Assembly: GCF_008629685.1 (NCBI RefSeq)
Contig: NZ_VWSF01000028.1
Span: 1 to 64,000, forward strand
Source: Adhaeribacter rhizoryzae
GTDB lineage: Bacteria; Bacteroidota; Bacteroidia; Cytophagales; Hymenobacteraceae
Reading direction: 5' to 3'
DNA length: 64,000 nt
In this document: piece by piece, positions 54,539-63,980 of the stretch
Layout of the letters: every line of letters begins with the position of its first letter
Position numbering within the stretch: the first letter of the stretch is position 1
The notes under the pieces: model-generated
What the model saw: only the letters and a program-made list of their open reading frames with translations
The model's database searches: none
What the model was told of the DNA's origin: nothing
Translations under genes and position numbers: made by a program

Positions 54539-55186
54539 ATGATATTTAGAACAAAATATTGCCGGCTTCTGCTCTGCTTCTTACTCTTGTTAATATTGGC
54601 CCAATGTTCTCCGCAAAAGAAAACGGAAGAAAAAGAACCAGCCGCTAGTAAAACCATAACGCCTATACCCAAGGAATCTGATGAAGTACCGAAATCACCA
54701 ACTTTAGCTGCTGAACCTAATATTAAAGACCAGAAGAACACCAAAGCCAGTAAAAAGAAGAAGGATAATATTTACGCTTTATATCAGCAAAAAATAGCCA
54801 AATTTAAATTCGATGCCTTTCGGGTGAAAGAAAAATATAGTGGACGGGCGGCAACCATTGATTTAGTAAGTCATGAAGATGCCCGGCTATACCAAAAAAC
54901 CTTTACGCGTGGCTTAGCGGCCGGTAGCAACTTTGCCGGAAAATATACCTTAGTAAGCGTACCTTGCGGCGATAAGTGCCAGGATAATTACATCATCGAA
55001 ACCCAAACCGGTAAAGTAATAGATAAAGTACAAAGTAGTACAGGAGTTTCTTTCCGGCCAGATAGCCGTTTGCTAATTGTTAATCCGCCCGAACTAACTA
55101 CCAACAATCAGGTATGCCAAAATTGCGAGCCCATCATTTATGTACTGGAAAACGGTTTGATCTATAAGGCTAAACTTCTTAGGTAA
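54539..55186 (+). CDS. lipoprotein of unknown function
   Basis: 215 residues. The lipobox LILAQC gives Cys23. A charged low-complexity linker (about 25-78; Lys/Glu/Pro-rich, ending KASKKKKDN) is followed by a compact domain: LAAGSNFAGKYTLVSVPCGDKCQDNYII, then DSRLLIVNPPEL and CQNCEPIIYVLENG. The cysteine pairs (CGDKC and CQNC) may form disulphides. It resembles an uncharacterised secreted domain found in several phyla. It begins right after the yidC terminator. Confidence 0.75.
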   Translation: MIFRTKYCRLLLCFLLLLILAQCSPQKKTEEKEPAASKTITPIPKESDEVPKSPTLAAEPNIKDQKNTKASKKKKDNIYALYQQKIAKFKFDAFRVKEKYSGRAATIDLVSHEDARLYQKTFTRGLAAGSNFAGKYTLVSVPCGDKCQDNYIIETQTGKVIDKVQSSTGVSFRPDSRLLIVNPPELTTNNQVCQNCEPIIYVLENGLIYKAKLLR

Positions 55187-55218
55187 TTTAGATCTAGCAT
55201 TTCAATTTAATTCTTCAA

Positions 55219-56871
55219 TCATAGCTTCTTAACTTTTTCTAGCCGCAAAGTATTCATGGGATCGGCTTTCATGCCCAAAATATTCTTTTGCGTCAGCATG
55301 ATAACTTCATCGTAAAAAAGCACAATTACCGGGCACTCTTCCACTACAATTTTATCCATTTCGCGGTAAAGCTGGTAGCGTTTTTCTAAGTCTTGCTCTA
55401 GTTTGGCCTTTTCGTAAAGCGCATCGAAGCGGGCGTTTTTAAGGTGGGTTTTATTAGGACCGGCCGGCGAAAAGTTTTTGCTGTAAAACAAAGCCAGAAA
55501 ATTTTCTGCATCCGGGTAGTCACCGAACCACGATTTCATAAAAAATCCGGAACGGCCATTATCCACGGCTTCCTGGTGCGCCGCCGCCTGGTTAATATTT
55601 ATCTCTGCTATAACGCCTACTTCCGACCACTTCTTCTGCATAAATTCGGCCAGTTCTTTGTGCTCGGCTACGGTATTTAAAGTTATGCGCAGCGGCTTTT
55701 GCCGGTTAAATCCGGCAGCGTTAAGTAACGCTCGCGCTTTAACCGGGTTGTAAGAGTAGCCCCGCACTTCTGCTGCATTAAAGGAAGGCAAAGAAGGCGG
55801 CACCATGCCGGAATGGCCCGGAATACCTAAATTATTGCGGTAATAAACCACCAGTTCTTTTTTGTTTAAAGCATAATTTAAGGCTTGTCTTACACGCTTG
55901 TCTTGTAAAGCCGGGTTAGCATCGCGCAGGTTACTGGGGTCGAGTTGAAAGCCAATATATTCGGTGTTGAGATAGGGCACTTTTTGCAAGTTAAATTTAT
56001 TTGCAAATTCCGCTTGTAAAGTGCCGTCTTTGTTCAGGATTAAATCTTTGGAGCTGCCCCGGATACCCGATAAAAAATCGAGCTTTTGTTGCTGAAACGT
56101 TAAGAATTCCATTTTGCGATCGTTGATAAACGTAATTTGTACCGCATCGAGGTAAGGCAGTTGCTTACCGGCTTGGTCTTTTTTCCAGTAATTAGGGTTT
56201 TTATGCAATATTATGGCATTACCTTCGTCCCAGAGCTTAAATACAAAAGGCCCAGTACCTACGGGTTGCGCCCGGAAATCTTTACCGTACTTTTCAGCTG
56301 CTTCTTTGGGTACTACAAAGCAATAAGGCATGCTTAATATTTCGGTAAAAGAAATAAAAGGTTCTTTCAAATAAACATTTAAAGTACTGTCGTTTACTAC
56401 TTTAAAGCAAGTATCCGAAACCATTCCTTTATAATTTTCCAGTACCTTGCCTTTAAATACCCAGCTCCCCGTACTGGCCGTTTGGGGGTTTAACAAGCGA
56501 TAAAAACTGTAACGAAAATCTTCGGCTACAACCCGCCGGCCCTTACCATTAACAAAAACCGGATTGTCGTGGAAGTAAACATCAGCGCGCAAATGAAAAG
56601 TATATTTTAAGCCATCGGGGCTAATTTCCCAGGCGCGGGCAATGGCCGGACTTGGTTTTAACTGTTCATCTAATTCTACCAAGCCATTGTAAAGCTGCGT
56701 GGTAGCCCAAATATTGGCCTGGTTGCGGGCAAAGGCCGGGTCCAAAGAACTCAGGGCTTCGGGTTGGTTATACTTAAATATTTTTTTGCCCGTTAGCTTA
56801 CTAGTTTCTGGTCGGCAACTCCAAAAAAGGGCCAAAAATAGCGGTAAAAAAAGGGTGCGTGTGGGTAACAT
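55219..56871 (-). CDS. oligopeptide/dipeptide ABC transporter substrate-binding lipoprotein
   Basis: 550 residues of SBP family 5 (DppA/OppA type). The signal MLPTRTLFLPLFLALFWSC has lipid-anchored Cys19. Family marks are EALSSLDPAFARNQAN, WEISPDGLKYTFHLRADVYFHDN and VRQALNYALNKKE. It binds peptides or similar solutes outside the inner membrane. No permease or ATPase gene lies nearby, so the transporter is elsewhere or absent. Divergent from the parAB operon. Confidence 0.9.
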   Translation of the reverse strand: MLPTRTLFLPLFLALFWSCRPETSKLTGKKIFKYNQPEALSSLDPAFARNQANIWATTQLYNGLVELDEQLKPSPAIARAWEISPDGLKYTFHLRADVYFHDNPVFVNGKGRRVVAEDFRYSFYRLLNPQTASTGSWVFKGKVLENYKGMVSDTCFKVVNDSTLNVYLKEPFISFTEILSMPYCFVVPKEAAEKYGKDFRAQPVGTGPFVFKLWDEGNAIILHKNPNYWKKDQAGKQLPYLDAVQITFINDRKMEFLTFQQQKLDFLSGIRGSSKDLILNKDGTLQAEFANKFNLQKVPYLNTEYIGFQLDPSNLRDANPALQDKRVRQALNYALNKKELVVYYRNNLGIPGHSGMVPPSLPSFNAAEVRGYSYNPVKARALLNAAGFNRQKPLRITLNTVAEHKELAEFMQKKWSEVGVIAEININQAAAHQEAVDNGRSGFFMKSWFGDYPDAENFLALFYSKNFSPAGPNKTHLKNARFDALYEKAKLEQDLEKRYQLYREMDKIVVEECPVIVLFYDEVIMLTQKNILGMKADPMNTLRLEKVKKL

Positions 56872-56897
56872 GTGGAAAATTAATACTTATTATACTT

Positions 56898-56905
56898 TAT
56901 CTTTG
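56898..56905 (+). promoter_or_regulatory. -7 box of the MBL-parAB-dapB-lepB operon
   Basis: TATCTTTG fits TAnnTTTG, 58 bases before the first ATG. Confidence 0.5.
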
Positions 56906-56963
56906 CCTAAAGTTAACCTATAAAAAAGGTTAAAATTGCCATTAAACAAAAGCTAATAAAACT

Positions 56964-57647
56964 ATGGAAATAACGTACTTAGGGCACTCTTGTTTTCTGT
57001 TAGATTTAGGTGGCACCAGGGTATTATTTGATCCGTTTATTACCTATAACGAATTAGCTGGTTCCATAGATAAAGAAGCGATTCAGGCCGATTTTATATT
57101 GCTTTCGCACGCGCACCAAGACCACATGGCCGATGCTGAATATTTTGCTACAAAAGACAATGCCGCCATTGTAGCCAGCTACGAAGTGTGCGAATGGTAT
57201 AAAGGTAAAGGTATTCAAAACGTGGTGCACATGAATATTGGTGGCAAGGTTAATTTGCCATTTGGCACCGTACGTATGGTGTTTGCAGCGCACTCCAGTG
57301 TATTGCCCGATGGTTCTTACGCCGGTAACCCGGCGGGTTACGTTATCGAAAGCGCCGATAAGATCATTTATTTTGCTGGTGATACCGCCCTGACTTACGA
57401 TATGAAAATAATTGCGGAACTGTACCAGCGCGTAGATGTGGCGTTCCTGCCTGTAGGCGGCACCCTGACCATGGATGTGTACGATGCTTTACTTGCCGCT
57501 AATTGGGTAAATGCCCGTAGAATAATAGGCATGCACTACGACACCTGGCCCAATATTGAAATTGACCACGTAGAAGCGCTGGGAGCGGCGCGGCAAACCG
57601 GAAAAGAATTAACACTGATGCAGATCGGTGAAAAAATTAACCTTTAA
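56964..57647 (+). CDS. metallo-beta-lactamase fold hydrolase (UPF0173)
   Basis: 227 residues. The metal-binding motif HAHQDH is at residues 49-54, [20 protein letters not shown] carries the next His, [11 protein letters not shown] the Asp, and GMHYDTWP the last His. Length and pattern fit UPF0173 (YtkL-like), hydrolases of unknown substrate. First gene of a six-gene run; parA begins 22 bases later. Confidence 0.88.
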   Translation: MEITYLGHSCFLLDLGGTRVLFDPFITYNELAGSIDKEAIQADFILLSHAHQDHMADAEYFATKDNAAIVASYEVCEWYKGKGIQNVVHMNIGGKVNLPFGTVRMVFAAHSSVLPDGSYAGNPAGYVIESADKIIYFAGDTALTYDMKIIAELYQRVDVAFLPVGGTLTMDVYDALLAANWVNARRIIGMHYDTWPNIEIDHVEALGAARQTGKELTLMQIGEKINL

Positions 57648-57669
57648 GATTTTAGTTTATAAAAATAAA

Positions 57670-58449
57670 ATGGGAAAAATTATTGCAGTAGCCAACCAAA
57701 AAGGCGGGGTAGGCAAAACCACTTCGGCGATTAACCTGGCCGCAAGTCTGGCTGCGCTGGAGTACAAAACGCTTTTGGTGGATGCTGATCCGCAGGCCAA
57801 TGCTACCTCGGGTGTCGGTTTCGACCCCAAAGATATTTCTAAAAGTATTTATGAGTGCATGGTAGATAATGTGAAAGCCGAAGACATTATCATGCCCTCG
57901 AATATTGATTTTTTAGATTTAATACCTTCGCACATTGATTTAGTAGGCGCCGAAGTAGAGATGATTAACCTGCCCGACCGGGAGGTAAAAATGAAAGAAG
58001 CGCTGGCACCCGTTAAAGATCGCTACGATTTTATTATTATCGATTGTTCTCCTTCTTTGGGATTAATTACGGTTAATTCGTTAACAGCGGCTAATTCGGT
58101 TATTATTCCGGTGCAATGCGAATACTTTGCGTTGGAAGGATTAGGCAAATTATTAAACACCATTAAAATTATTCAGTCGCGGCTAAACCAGGAACTGGAA
58201 ATTGAAGGCATTTTACTTACCATGTACGATGTGCGTTTGCGCCTCTCGAACCAGGTAGTGGAAGAAGTGCAGCTTCATTTTCAGCAAATGGTTTTCGAAA
58301 CAATTATTCCGCGTAATGTTAAGTTAAGCGAGTCGCCGAGTTTTGGGGTTCCGGCGCTGCTACACGATGCCGATAGCAAAGGGGCCATTAGTTACCTGAA
58401 CCTGGCCCGGGAAATAGTGGAGAAGAATGGAATTCTGCAGCCGCAGTAA
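57670..58449 (+). CDS. parA: chromosome partitioning ATPase ParA
   Basis: 259 residues, Soj/ParA type without an N-terminal helix-turn-helix. The deviant Walker A is KGGVGKTT (residues 10-17) after [17 protein letters not shown] and [13 protein letters not shown] follow. ATG 57670 gives the standard N-terminus; a GTG at 57628 lies inside the preceding gene and is rejected. parB follows after 12 bases. Confidence 0.95.
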   Translation: MGKIIAVANQKGGVGKTTSAINLAASLAALEYKTLLVDADPQANATSGVGFDPKDISKSIYECMVDNVKAEDIIMPSNIDFLDLIPSHIDLVGAEVEMINLPDREVKMKEALAPVKDRYDFIIIDCSPSLGLITVNSLTAANSVIIPVQCEYFALEGLGKLLNTIKIIQSRLNQELEIEGILLTMYDVRLRLSNQVVEEVQLHFQQMVFETIIPRNVKLSESPSFGVPALLHDADSKGAISYLNLAREIVEKNGILQPQ

Positions 58450-58461
58450 GAAGATTATTAA

Positions 58462-59382
58462 ATGTCTGATAATAAAAATATTTTAAAAAGAAAAGGTGGT
58501 TTAGGTCGGGGTTTAGGCGCTTTAATTGAAGGCAGCTACGACAAAAAGGTTGAAGAAACACCAGCAGCGGCTAATCCGGCCAATGTGGTGGGCGAAATTC
58601 CGCTGGATCAAATCCAAACCAACCCTTACCAGCCCCGCACCCACTTCGACCAGGAATCTTTAGAAGAACTGGCCGAATCTATTCGGGTGCAAGGCATTAT
58701 TCAACCCATTACGGTGCGGCAATTAGATTCCGGCACTTACCAGCTTATTTCTGGGGAGCGGCGTTACCAGGCTTCTAAACTGGCCGGTTTGCAAGCTATA
58801 CCGGCATATATTCGTAAAGCCAACGACCAGCAAATGCTGGAAATGGCTCTAATCGAAAATATTCAGCGCGAAAACCTGAATGCTATTGAAATTGCCCTGA
58901 GTTACCAGCGTTTATTAAGCGAGTGCAGCCTGAAACAGGAAGAACTAGGCGAACGCGTGGGTAAAAAACGAACCACCGTAACGAATTATTTACGCTTATT
59001 AAAATTGCCGCCCGATATTCAGGTAGCTTTGCGTGATAATTTAATTACTATGGGCCACGCCCGGGCGCTGATAAATATTGAAAATATTGAACAGCAACTA
59101 GAAGTTTTTCGCCGGATTATGGACGAAGAATTATCGGTGCGGAAAGTAGAAGAAATTGCCCGGAAACTAAATAATCCGGAAAAAGTTAATAAACCAGCCG
59201 TTCAGGCCAACCAAAACGAACTATCCGGCGAAGTAAAAAAAGTAGAATCGCGTTTATCTACTTATTTCGGCACCAAAATTCAGGTAAAATCAAATAAATC
59301 GGGCAAAGGCGAGATTAAAATACCGTTTTTATCCGTTGATGAATTAAACCGGATTCTGGAAATTTTAAATTACTCCGGATGA
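58462..59382 (+). CDS. parB: chromosome partitioning protein ParB
   Basis: 306 residues. N-terminal GLGRGLGALIEG is the ParA-stimulating segment. The CTP-binding ParB domain has NPYQPRTHFD, ISGERRYQA and ALIENIQREN. A helix-turn-helix for parS (KKRTTVTNYLRLLKLP) and a C-terminal dimer domain follow. The TGA overlaps the next ATG by ATGA. I did not find a convincing parS palindrome in the window. Confidence 0.95.
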   Translation: MSDNKNILKRKGGLGRGLGALIEGSYDKKVEETPAAANPANVVGEIPLDQIQTNPYQPRTHFDQESLEELAESIRVQGIIQPITVRQLDSGTYQLISGERRYQASKLAGLQAIPAYIRKANDQQMLEMALIENIQRENLNAIEIALSYQRLLSECSLKQEELGERVGKKRTTVTNYLRLLKLPPDIQVALRDNLITMGHARALINIENIEQQLEVFRRIMDEELSVRKVEEIARKLNNPEKVNKPAVQANQNELSGEVKKVESRLSTYFGTKIQVKSNKSGKGEIKIPFLSVDELNRILEILNYSG

Positions 59383-60008
59383 AAATTTTTCATCAAAAGC
59401 TTTTCCTGTTTTTATTAATTTCATTGCCTTTTATCTGCTACCAAGCGGAAGGCCAGGTTATTACTACCGGCCAAGACTCGGCAGTGGTGCGTTTGCCAGA
59501 TACCACCAAAACCAAAGCACCCAAAGTACCTTTTTACCAGATAAGTAAATGGAGCGAGCCGGGCAAAGCCGCTTTATTTTCGGCGGTAATTCCAGGCTTG
59601 GGACAGGCCTATAACAAAAGCTACTGGAAAATACCTATTATTTACGCCGGTGGTGCAATATTAGGGTATTTTTTGCATTCGAACCACAAGCAATATCTTA
59701 GTTTCCGTACGGCCTATATTATTCGTACCGATGGCGATGACACTACCATAGATAAGTACGCCAATAAATACCGGGAGGCATCTACCTTAAGCCGGGGCCG
59801 CGACCAATACCGCCGCTGGCGCGATTATACCTTTTTATATTCCCTGCTTTTTTACGGCATTAATGTTTCCGAAGCTTATGTTTATGCGCATTTAAAAGAC
59901 TTTGATGTCAGCGACGAACTAAGCATGCGCGTTCAGCCTAGTGTTATTCCCACCCTTAATAATAAAGTAGTTCCAGCTTTTACCTTAAGTTTAAATTTAA
60001 AAAAATAA
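59379..60008 (+). CDS. DUF5683 domain membrane protein
   Basis: 209 residues. It has a signal peptide ending near AEGQ (about 26) and a DUF5683 domain from KWSEPGKAALFSAVIPGLGQAYN with two hydrophobic segments (PIIYAGGAILGYFLH and YTFLYSLLFYGINVSEAYVYA). Found next to parB and dapB in many Bacteroidota; role unknown. Overlaps parB (ATGA) and dapB (TAATG), so translation is coupled both ways. Confidence 0.85.
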   Translation: MKIFHQKLFLFLLISLPFICYQAEGQVITTGQDSAVVRLPDTTKTKAPKVPFYQISKWSEPGKAALFSAVIPGLGQAYNKSYWKIPIIYAGGAILGYFLHSNHKQYLSFRTAYIIRTDGDDTTIDKYANKYREASTLSRGRDQYRRWRDYTFLYSLLFYGINVSEAYVYAHLKDFDVSDELSMRVQPSVIPTLNNKVVPAFTLSLNLKK

Positions 60009-60727
60009 TGCGCATCTTACTTATTGGCTACGGCAAAATGGGTAAAACCATTGAGCAAATTGCTTTACAAAAAAACCACCAGATTGCCGGCATCATCGAT
60101 ATTCAGAACCGCGAATCTTTAGGAGATTATAACAGCTCCAACACCGACGTAGCCATTGAGTTTACGCACCCCGAATCGGCTCCCGAAAATATTAAATATT
60201 GCCTGCAAAACGGCATACCGGTGGTATCGGGCTCTACGGGATGGATGCAGCACTTTGCCGAAATTAAAGATTTATGCCAGCAAAATTCGGGTTCTTTCTT
60301 TTATGCTTCTAATTATAGCGTAGGTGTAAATTTGTTTTTCCATTTTAATGAATATATTGCCGCTAAAATGCAGGCTTATCCGGGTTTTGATGTAGAAATT
60401 AAAGAAGTACACCATACCCAGAAAGTAGATAAACCCAGCGGCACGGCCATAACTACTGCCGAAGGGTTGCTGAAAAATTACCCTGCTAAAAATAATTGGG
60501 TTAGTGATAGTGCTACACCCGGGCCGCAGGAATTAAATATTATTTCGGAGCGTTTAGCCGATGTAGTTGGTTTGCATACGGTTAGATACACTTCGGAACA
60601 CGATACCATAGAATTAACCCACAATGCCCATAGCCGCATTGGTTTTGCCGAAGGCGCGGTAATGGCAGCCGAATGGTTACCGGGTAAAAAAGGAATATAC
60701 GGCATGAAAGATTTGCTTAATTTATGA
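60008..60727 (+). CDS. dapB: 4-hydroxy-tetrahydrodipicolinate reductase
   Basis: 239 residues. NAD(P)H reductase of the lysine and diaminopimelate route. ILLIGYGKMGKTIE is the dinucleotide-binding start. EVHHTQKVDKPSGTA holds the catalytic His pair and Lys. ATG overlaps the previous stop as TAATG. The family's Gly-rich loop is GYGKMG, as usual in Bacteroidota. Confidence 0.95.
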   Translation: MRILLIGYGKMGKTIEQIALQKNHQIAGIIDIQNRESLGDYNSSNTDVAIEFTHPESAPENIKYCLQNGIPVVSGSTGWMQHFAEIKDLCQQNSGSFFYASNYSVGVNLFFHFNEYIAAKMQAYPGFDVEIKEVHHTQKVDKPSGTAITTAEGLLKNYPAKNNWVSDSATPGPQELNIISERLADVVGLHTVRYTSEHDTIELTHNAHSRIGFAEGAVMAAEWLPGKKGIYGMKDLLNL

Positions 60728-60753
60728 GCCTTGCCTAATGCAAATTTGTATTT

Positions 60754-61857
60754 ATGAAATTAAAATTCAGAAAGTCGAATACCACTTATCCTTCTAAAAC
60801 GCCAGTGCGTAAAGGTTTTTTCCGCGAATGGGGCGATGCCATTTTGTTTGCCGTGGTTGCTGCAACTTTAATACGCTGGGCAACTTTTGAGGCTTACGTA
60901 ATTCCTACGCCCTCTATGGAGAAATCTTTGCTGGTAGGCGATTATTTGTTTGTGAGTAAACTGCACTATGGTCCGCGTACCCCTAAAACGCCGCTGCAAG
61001 TTCCGCTTACGCACCAAACCATTTGGGGTACCAATATTCCCTCCTATTCCGATGCTATTCAGCTAAAGCAATTCCGTTTACCTGGTTTTTCGGATGTTAA
61101 AAAGGGCGATGTAGTAGTATTTAACTTTCCGCCGGAAGAAGAACACCCGGTAGATTTGCGTACCAATTATATTAAACGCTGCGTTGGGGTAGCCGGCGAT
61201 ACTCTTTCTATCCGCGACATGCAGGTGTATATAAATGGCCAAAAGCAGGAAAATCCGGCAGAAATGCAGTTCAGCTATTATCTGCAAACCGAAAACGCCA
61301 TTACGGAAAAGGAATTTTTAAGGTATAACATTGCCGATCCGTACACGGTAATGGGTGGTTATGCCGTACATACCACACCGGCCACCGCCAAAGAATTTGA
61401 AGGTGTAAGTTATATCAAGCGCGTAGAGTTAATTAAAGATACCGCCGGCTATGCCGATCCGGCCATTTTCCCGTTTGTGCCCTCGCAATATAAATGGAAC
61501 AAAGACAACTTTGGACCTCTATATATCCCTAAAAAAGGCGTTACCATTAAGTTAGATTCCGCTACTGTTCCGCTTTACGAAATGGTTATCCGGCGCTACG
61601 AAGGCAACGAAAATGTAGAAGTAAAAGGAAATGTCATAACCATTGATGGCAAACCCCAAACCCAATACACCTTTAAGCAAAATTATTATTTTATGATGGG
61701 GGATAACCGGCACAATTCCGCCGACTCGCGTTACTGGGGTTTTGTACCCGAAGACCATATTGTAGGTAAAGCGGTTTTAATCTGGATGTCATCGGACCCG
61801 AACGGCGGCGTAAGCGGCAAAATTCGCTGGAATCGTATATTTAAATTAATAGAATAG
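60754..61857 (+). CDS. lepB: signal peptidase I
   Basis: 367 residues. One N-terminal membrane helix ([17 protein letters not shown]) precedes catalytic Ser54 in [10 protein letters not shown]; Lys141 in [12 protein letters not shown] is the general base. [19 protein letters not shown] is box E. A long periplasmic insertion between boxes D and E is typical of Bacteroidota. Last gene of the run; repeat D begins right after the stop. Confidence 0.95.
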   Translation: MKLKFRKSNTTYPSKTPVRKGFFREWGDAILFAVVAATLIRWATFEAYVIPTPSMEKSLLVGDYLFVSKLHYGPRTPKTPLQVPLTHQTIWGTNIPSYSDAIQLKQFRLPGFSDVKKGDVVVFNFPPEEEHPVDLRTNYIKRCVGVAGDTLSIRDMQVYINGQKQENPAEMQFSYYLQTENAITEKEFLRYNIADPYTVMGGYAVHTTPATAKEFEGVSYIKRVELIKDTAGYADPAIFPFVPSQYKWNKDNFGPLYIPKKGVTIKLDSATVPLYEMVIRRYEGNENVEVKGNVITIDGKPQTQYTFKQNYYFMMGDNRHNSADSRYWGFVPEDHIVGKAVLIWMSSDPNGGVSGKIRWNRIFKLIE

Positions 61858-62019
61858 TTTTTTCGTTGTTCGTTAATTGTTGTTCGTTATTCGGAAACTT
61901 GAAATAATTATTAGGTTATAAAAGCAGAAGCACCAAATAAATGTGGTGCTTCTGCTTTTTAAAGATTATTCAATTATCAAGATCCCGAACAACGAGTAAC
62001 GAGCAACGATTAACGAACT
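61858..62019. repeat. heptad inverted-repeat element D with central terminator
   Basis: It fills the gap between convergent lepB and ung. Left arm 61862-61894 (TTCGTTG, TTCGTTA, ATTGTTG, TTCGTTA, TTCGG) and right arm 61985-62018 are imperfect inverted copies made of the same 7-base units as element C. A strong terminator occupies the centre. Confidence 0.8.
61920..61959. terminator. bidirectional terminator lepB / ung
   Basis: A 15-bp perfect stem (AAAAGCAGAAGCACC and its complement) has a 10-base loop and a T-run, in the centre of repeat D. Confidence 0.85.
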
Positions 62020-62682
62020 TCACCAATCGATTGGTTTCTGACCTTGTGCTTGCAAATATTGATTGGTTTTGCTGAAATGCCGGCAACCAAAAAAGCCTTT
62101 ATCTGCAGCAAACGGAGATGGATGGGCAGCGGTAAGAACATGATGTTTTCGGCTATCGATTAAAGCACCTTTTTTCTGCGCATAAGCGCCCCATAATAAA
62201 AATACCAAGCCTTCTTTCTGTTCCGATAATTGCTGAATAGCGGCATCAGTAAATTCTTCCCAACCTTTTTTCTGGTGCGAACCCGCCGAGTTAGCTCTTA
62301 CTGTTAAAGTAGCATTCAGCAGCAATACGCCTTGCACCGCCCAGCGCTCCAGGTTACCCGATTTTGGAATTTCTTTACCCACATCGTCTTTTATTTCTTT
62401 AAAAATATTCCTTAAAGAAGGCGGCGGCGTAACGCTCTCCTGCACCGAAAAAGCCAGACCGTGCGCTTGCCCCGGACCATGATAAGGATCTTGACCAATC
62501 AAAACTACTTTAACCTGATCGAAAGGAGTTTTTTCGAAAGCATTAAATATTAAGCTGCCGGGCGGAAACACCTGGTGCGTAGCATATTCTTCTTTTACAA
62601 AGGCAATTAGCTTTTTAAAATATTCTTTCTGAAACTCCGGTGCCAGTACCCGATGCCAGCTTTCTTCTATTTTTACGCTCAT
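62020..62682 (-). CDS. ung: uracil-DNA glycosylase
   Basis: 220 residues, family 1. GQDPYHG holds catalytic Asp65, and PPPSLRNIF, LLLNATLTV and HPSPFAA (catalytic His) follow. It removes uracil from DNA at the start of base excision repair. ATG 62682. Its stop lies 1 base after the right arm of repeat D. Confidence 0.97.
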   Translation of the reverse strand: MSVKIEESWHRVLAPEFQKEYFKKLIAFVKEEYATHQVFPPGSLIFNAFEKTPFDQVKVVLIGQDPYHGPGQAHGLAFSVQESVTPPPSLRNIFKEIKDDVGKEIPKSGNLERWAVQGVLLLNATLTVRANSAGSHQKKGWEEFTDAAIQQLSEQKEGLVFLLWGAYAQKKGALIDSRKHHVLTAAHPSPFAADKGFFGCRHFSKTNQYLQAQGQKPIDW

Positions 62683-62794
62683 AGTAAAATATTAGGGTCC
62701 GTAACAAAATAAAGTTTTTTTAACGTAAATGCTTGCTATAACAAAACTATTACTTAAAATTGACTGTTCATCTGATAAACCTGCAATTTCTATC

Positions 62795-63181
62795 ATGGGC
62801 ACAACAACCACCCAGGGCGTAAAAGTAACGGTAACTACCAATTACTTACCCGACTACTCCAGTCCGGGACAACAGCATTATGTGTTTGCCTACAAAATTA
62901 ATATTCAGAATAACAGCGAATTTACCGTAAAGTTATTGCGTCGCCATTGGTATATTCATGATTCTAACGGCGTTGTACGCGAAGTAGAAGGCGAAGGCGT
63001 GGTTGGTCAGCAACCGGTACTGGAGCCCGGCGAAGCGCACGAATATGTATCGGGTTGTAATTTAAAATCCGGCATTGGTAAAATGCGGGGCACTTATTTA
63101 ATGGAGCGGTTGGTAGATGGGAAACAATTTAATGTAGTTATTCCGGAGTTTGTATTAATTGTTCCTTACAAACTTAATTAA
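62795..63181 (+). CDS. apaG: ApaG domain protein
   Basis: 128 residues with this start, the family's normal length. ApaG is a fibronectin-III-like beta sandwich linked to Co/Mg efflux. VTTNYLPDYSSPGQQHYVFAY opens it, and LLRRHWYIHDSNG and VVGQQPVLEPGE are the family marks. An in-frame ATG at 62729 would add 22 residues that match nothing in the family, so ATG 62795 is preferred. Confidence 0.9.
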   Translation: MGTTTTQGVKVTVTTNYLPDYSSPGQQHYVFAYKINIQNNSEFTVKLLRRHWYIHDSNGVVREVEGEGVVGQQPVLEPGEAHEYVSGCNLKSGIGKMRGTYLMERLVDGKQFNVVIPEFVLIVPYKLN

Positions 63182-63980
63182 GCCAATTATTCTTTTGTCT
63201 TTACTGCGCCTGGGTTACAAATTCCTGATTTATCGTTTTAAATCTTTACGCTTACACGGAGTTCACTCTCCTTTTATTTTTAATCTGTACCAAAATGTTA
63301 TTCTGCACAGTGGCCAATATTATACTTACGGCCAAATAGAAAACCTACGGGCTGAACTGCGGCAAAACCACCAACAATTAGAGATCACCGATTTAGGTGC
63401 GGGCTCAAAAGTAAACCCAACTTACCGCCGCCGGATTAGCGATATAGCTAAAATTTCGGCTAAACCAGCTAAATACGCCCAATTATTATTCCGACTGGTA
63501 AATTATTTTCAGCCCAACCAGGTGCTGGAATTAGGCACTTCGCTTGGTTTAACGAGCGCGTATTTAGCCAGCGCTCACACTAAGAGTCAGGTTTACTCTT
63601 TTGAAGGCTGCCCCAACATAGCACAACAAGCGCAATTGAATTGGCAGAAGCTAAAACTTAGCAATATTGAAATTATACCGGGTAATCTGGACCAAACCTT
63701 ACCAGCGTTTTTAAATAAAACCACCCGCGTAGATTTTATTTATTTCGACGGAAATCACCGGTACGAGCCAACCATGCACTACTTCCGGCTTTGTTTAGAG
63801 AAGCACACCGAAGAAAGCGTTTTTATTTTTGATGATATTTATTGGTCGGCAGAAATGGAAAAAGCCTGGCAGGAAATCTGTGCACATCCGGCTGTTACCT
63901 TATCCATCGACCTTTTTCAGGTAGGTTTAATTTTCTTCCGGAAACAGCAGCCCAAACAGCATTTTACCCTTTGGTACTAA
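63159..63980 (+). CDS. class I SAM-dependent methyltransferase
   Basis: 273 residues from TTG 63159, which overlaps the end of apaG; a TTG at 63195 is an alternative start. VLELGTSLGLTSAYLA near residue 123 is the SAM-binding motif I, SFEGCPN the post-I acidic loop and VDFIYFDGNHRYE the metal or substrate region. This fits small O-methyltransferases of the methyltransferase 24 type. The N-terminal segment RLHGVHSPFIFNLY is shared by Bacteroidota relatives. Substrate unknown. Confidence 0.8.
   Translation: MFLTNLIKPIILLSLLRLGYKFLIYRFKSLRLHGVHSPFIFNLYQNVILHSGQYYTYGQIENLRAELRQNHQQLEITDLGAGSKVNPTYRRRISDIAKISAKPAKYAQLLFRLVNYFQPNQVLELGTSLGLTSAYLASAHTKSQVYSFEGCPNIAQQAQLNWQKLKLSNIEIIPGNLDQTLPAFLNKTTRVDFIYFDGNHRYEPTMHYFRLCLEKHTEESVFIFDDIYWSAEMEKAWQEICAHPAVTLSIDLFQVGLIFFRKQQPKQHFTLWY

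Noticed and set aside
56872-59400. parS centromere site near parAB
   Set aside because: I looked for a palindrome of the GTTTCACGTGAAAC type in and around the operon by eye and saw none; a motif search of the whole genome would be needed.
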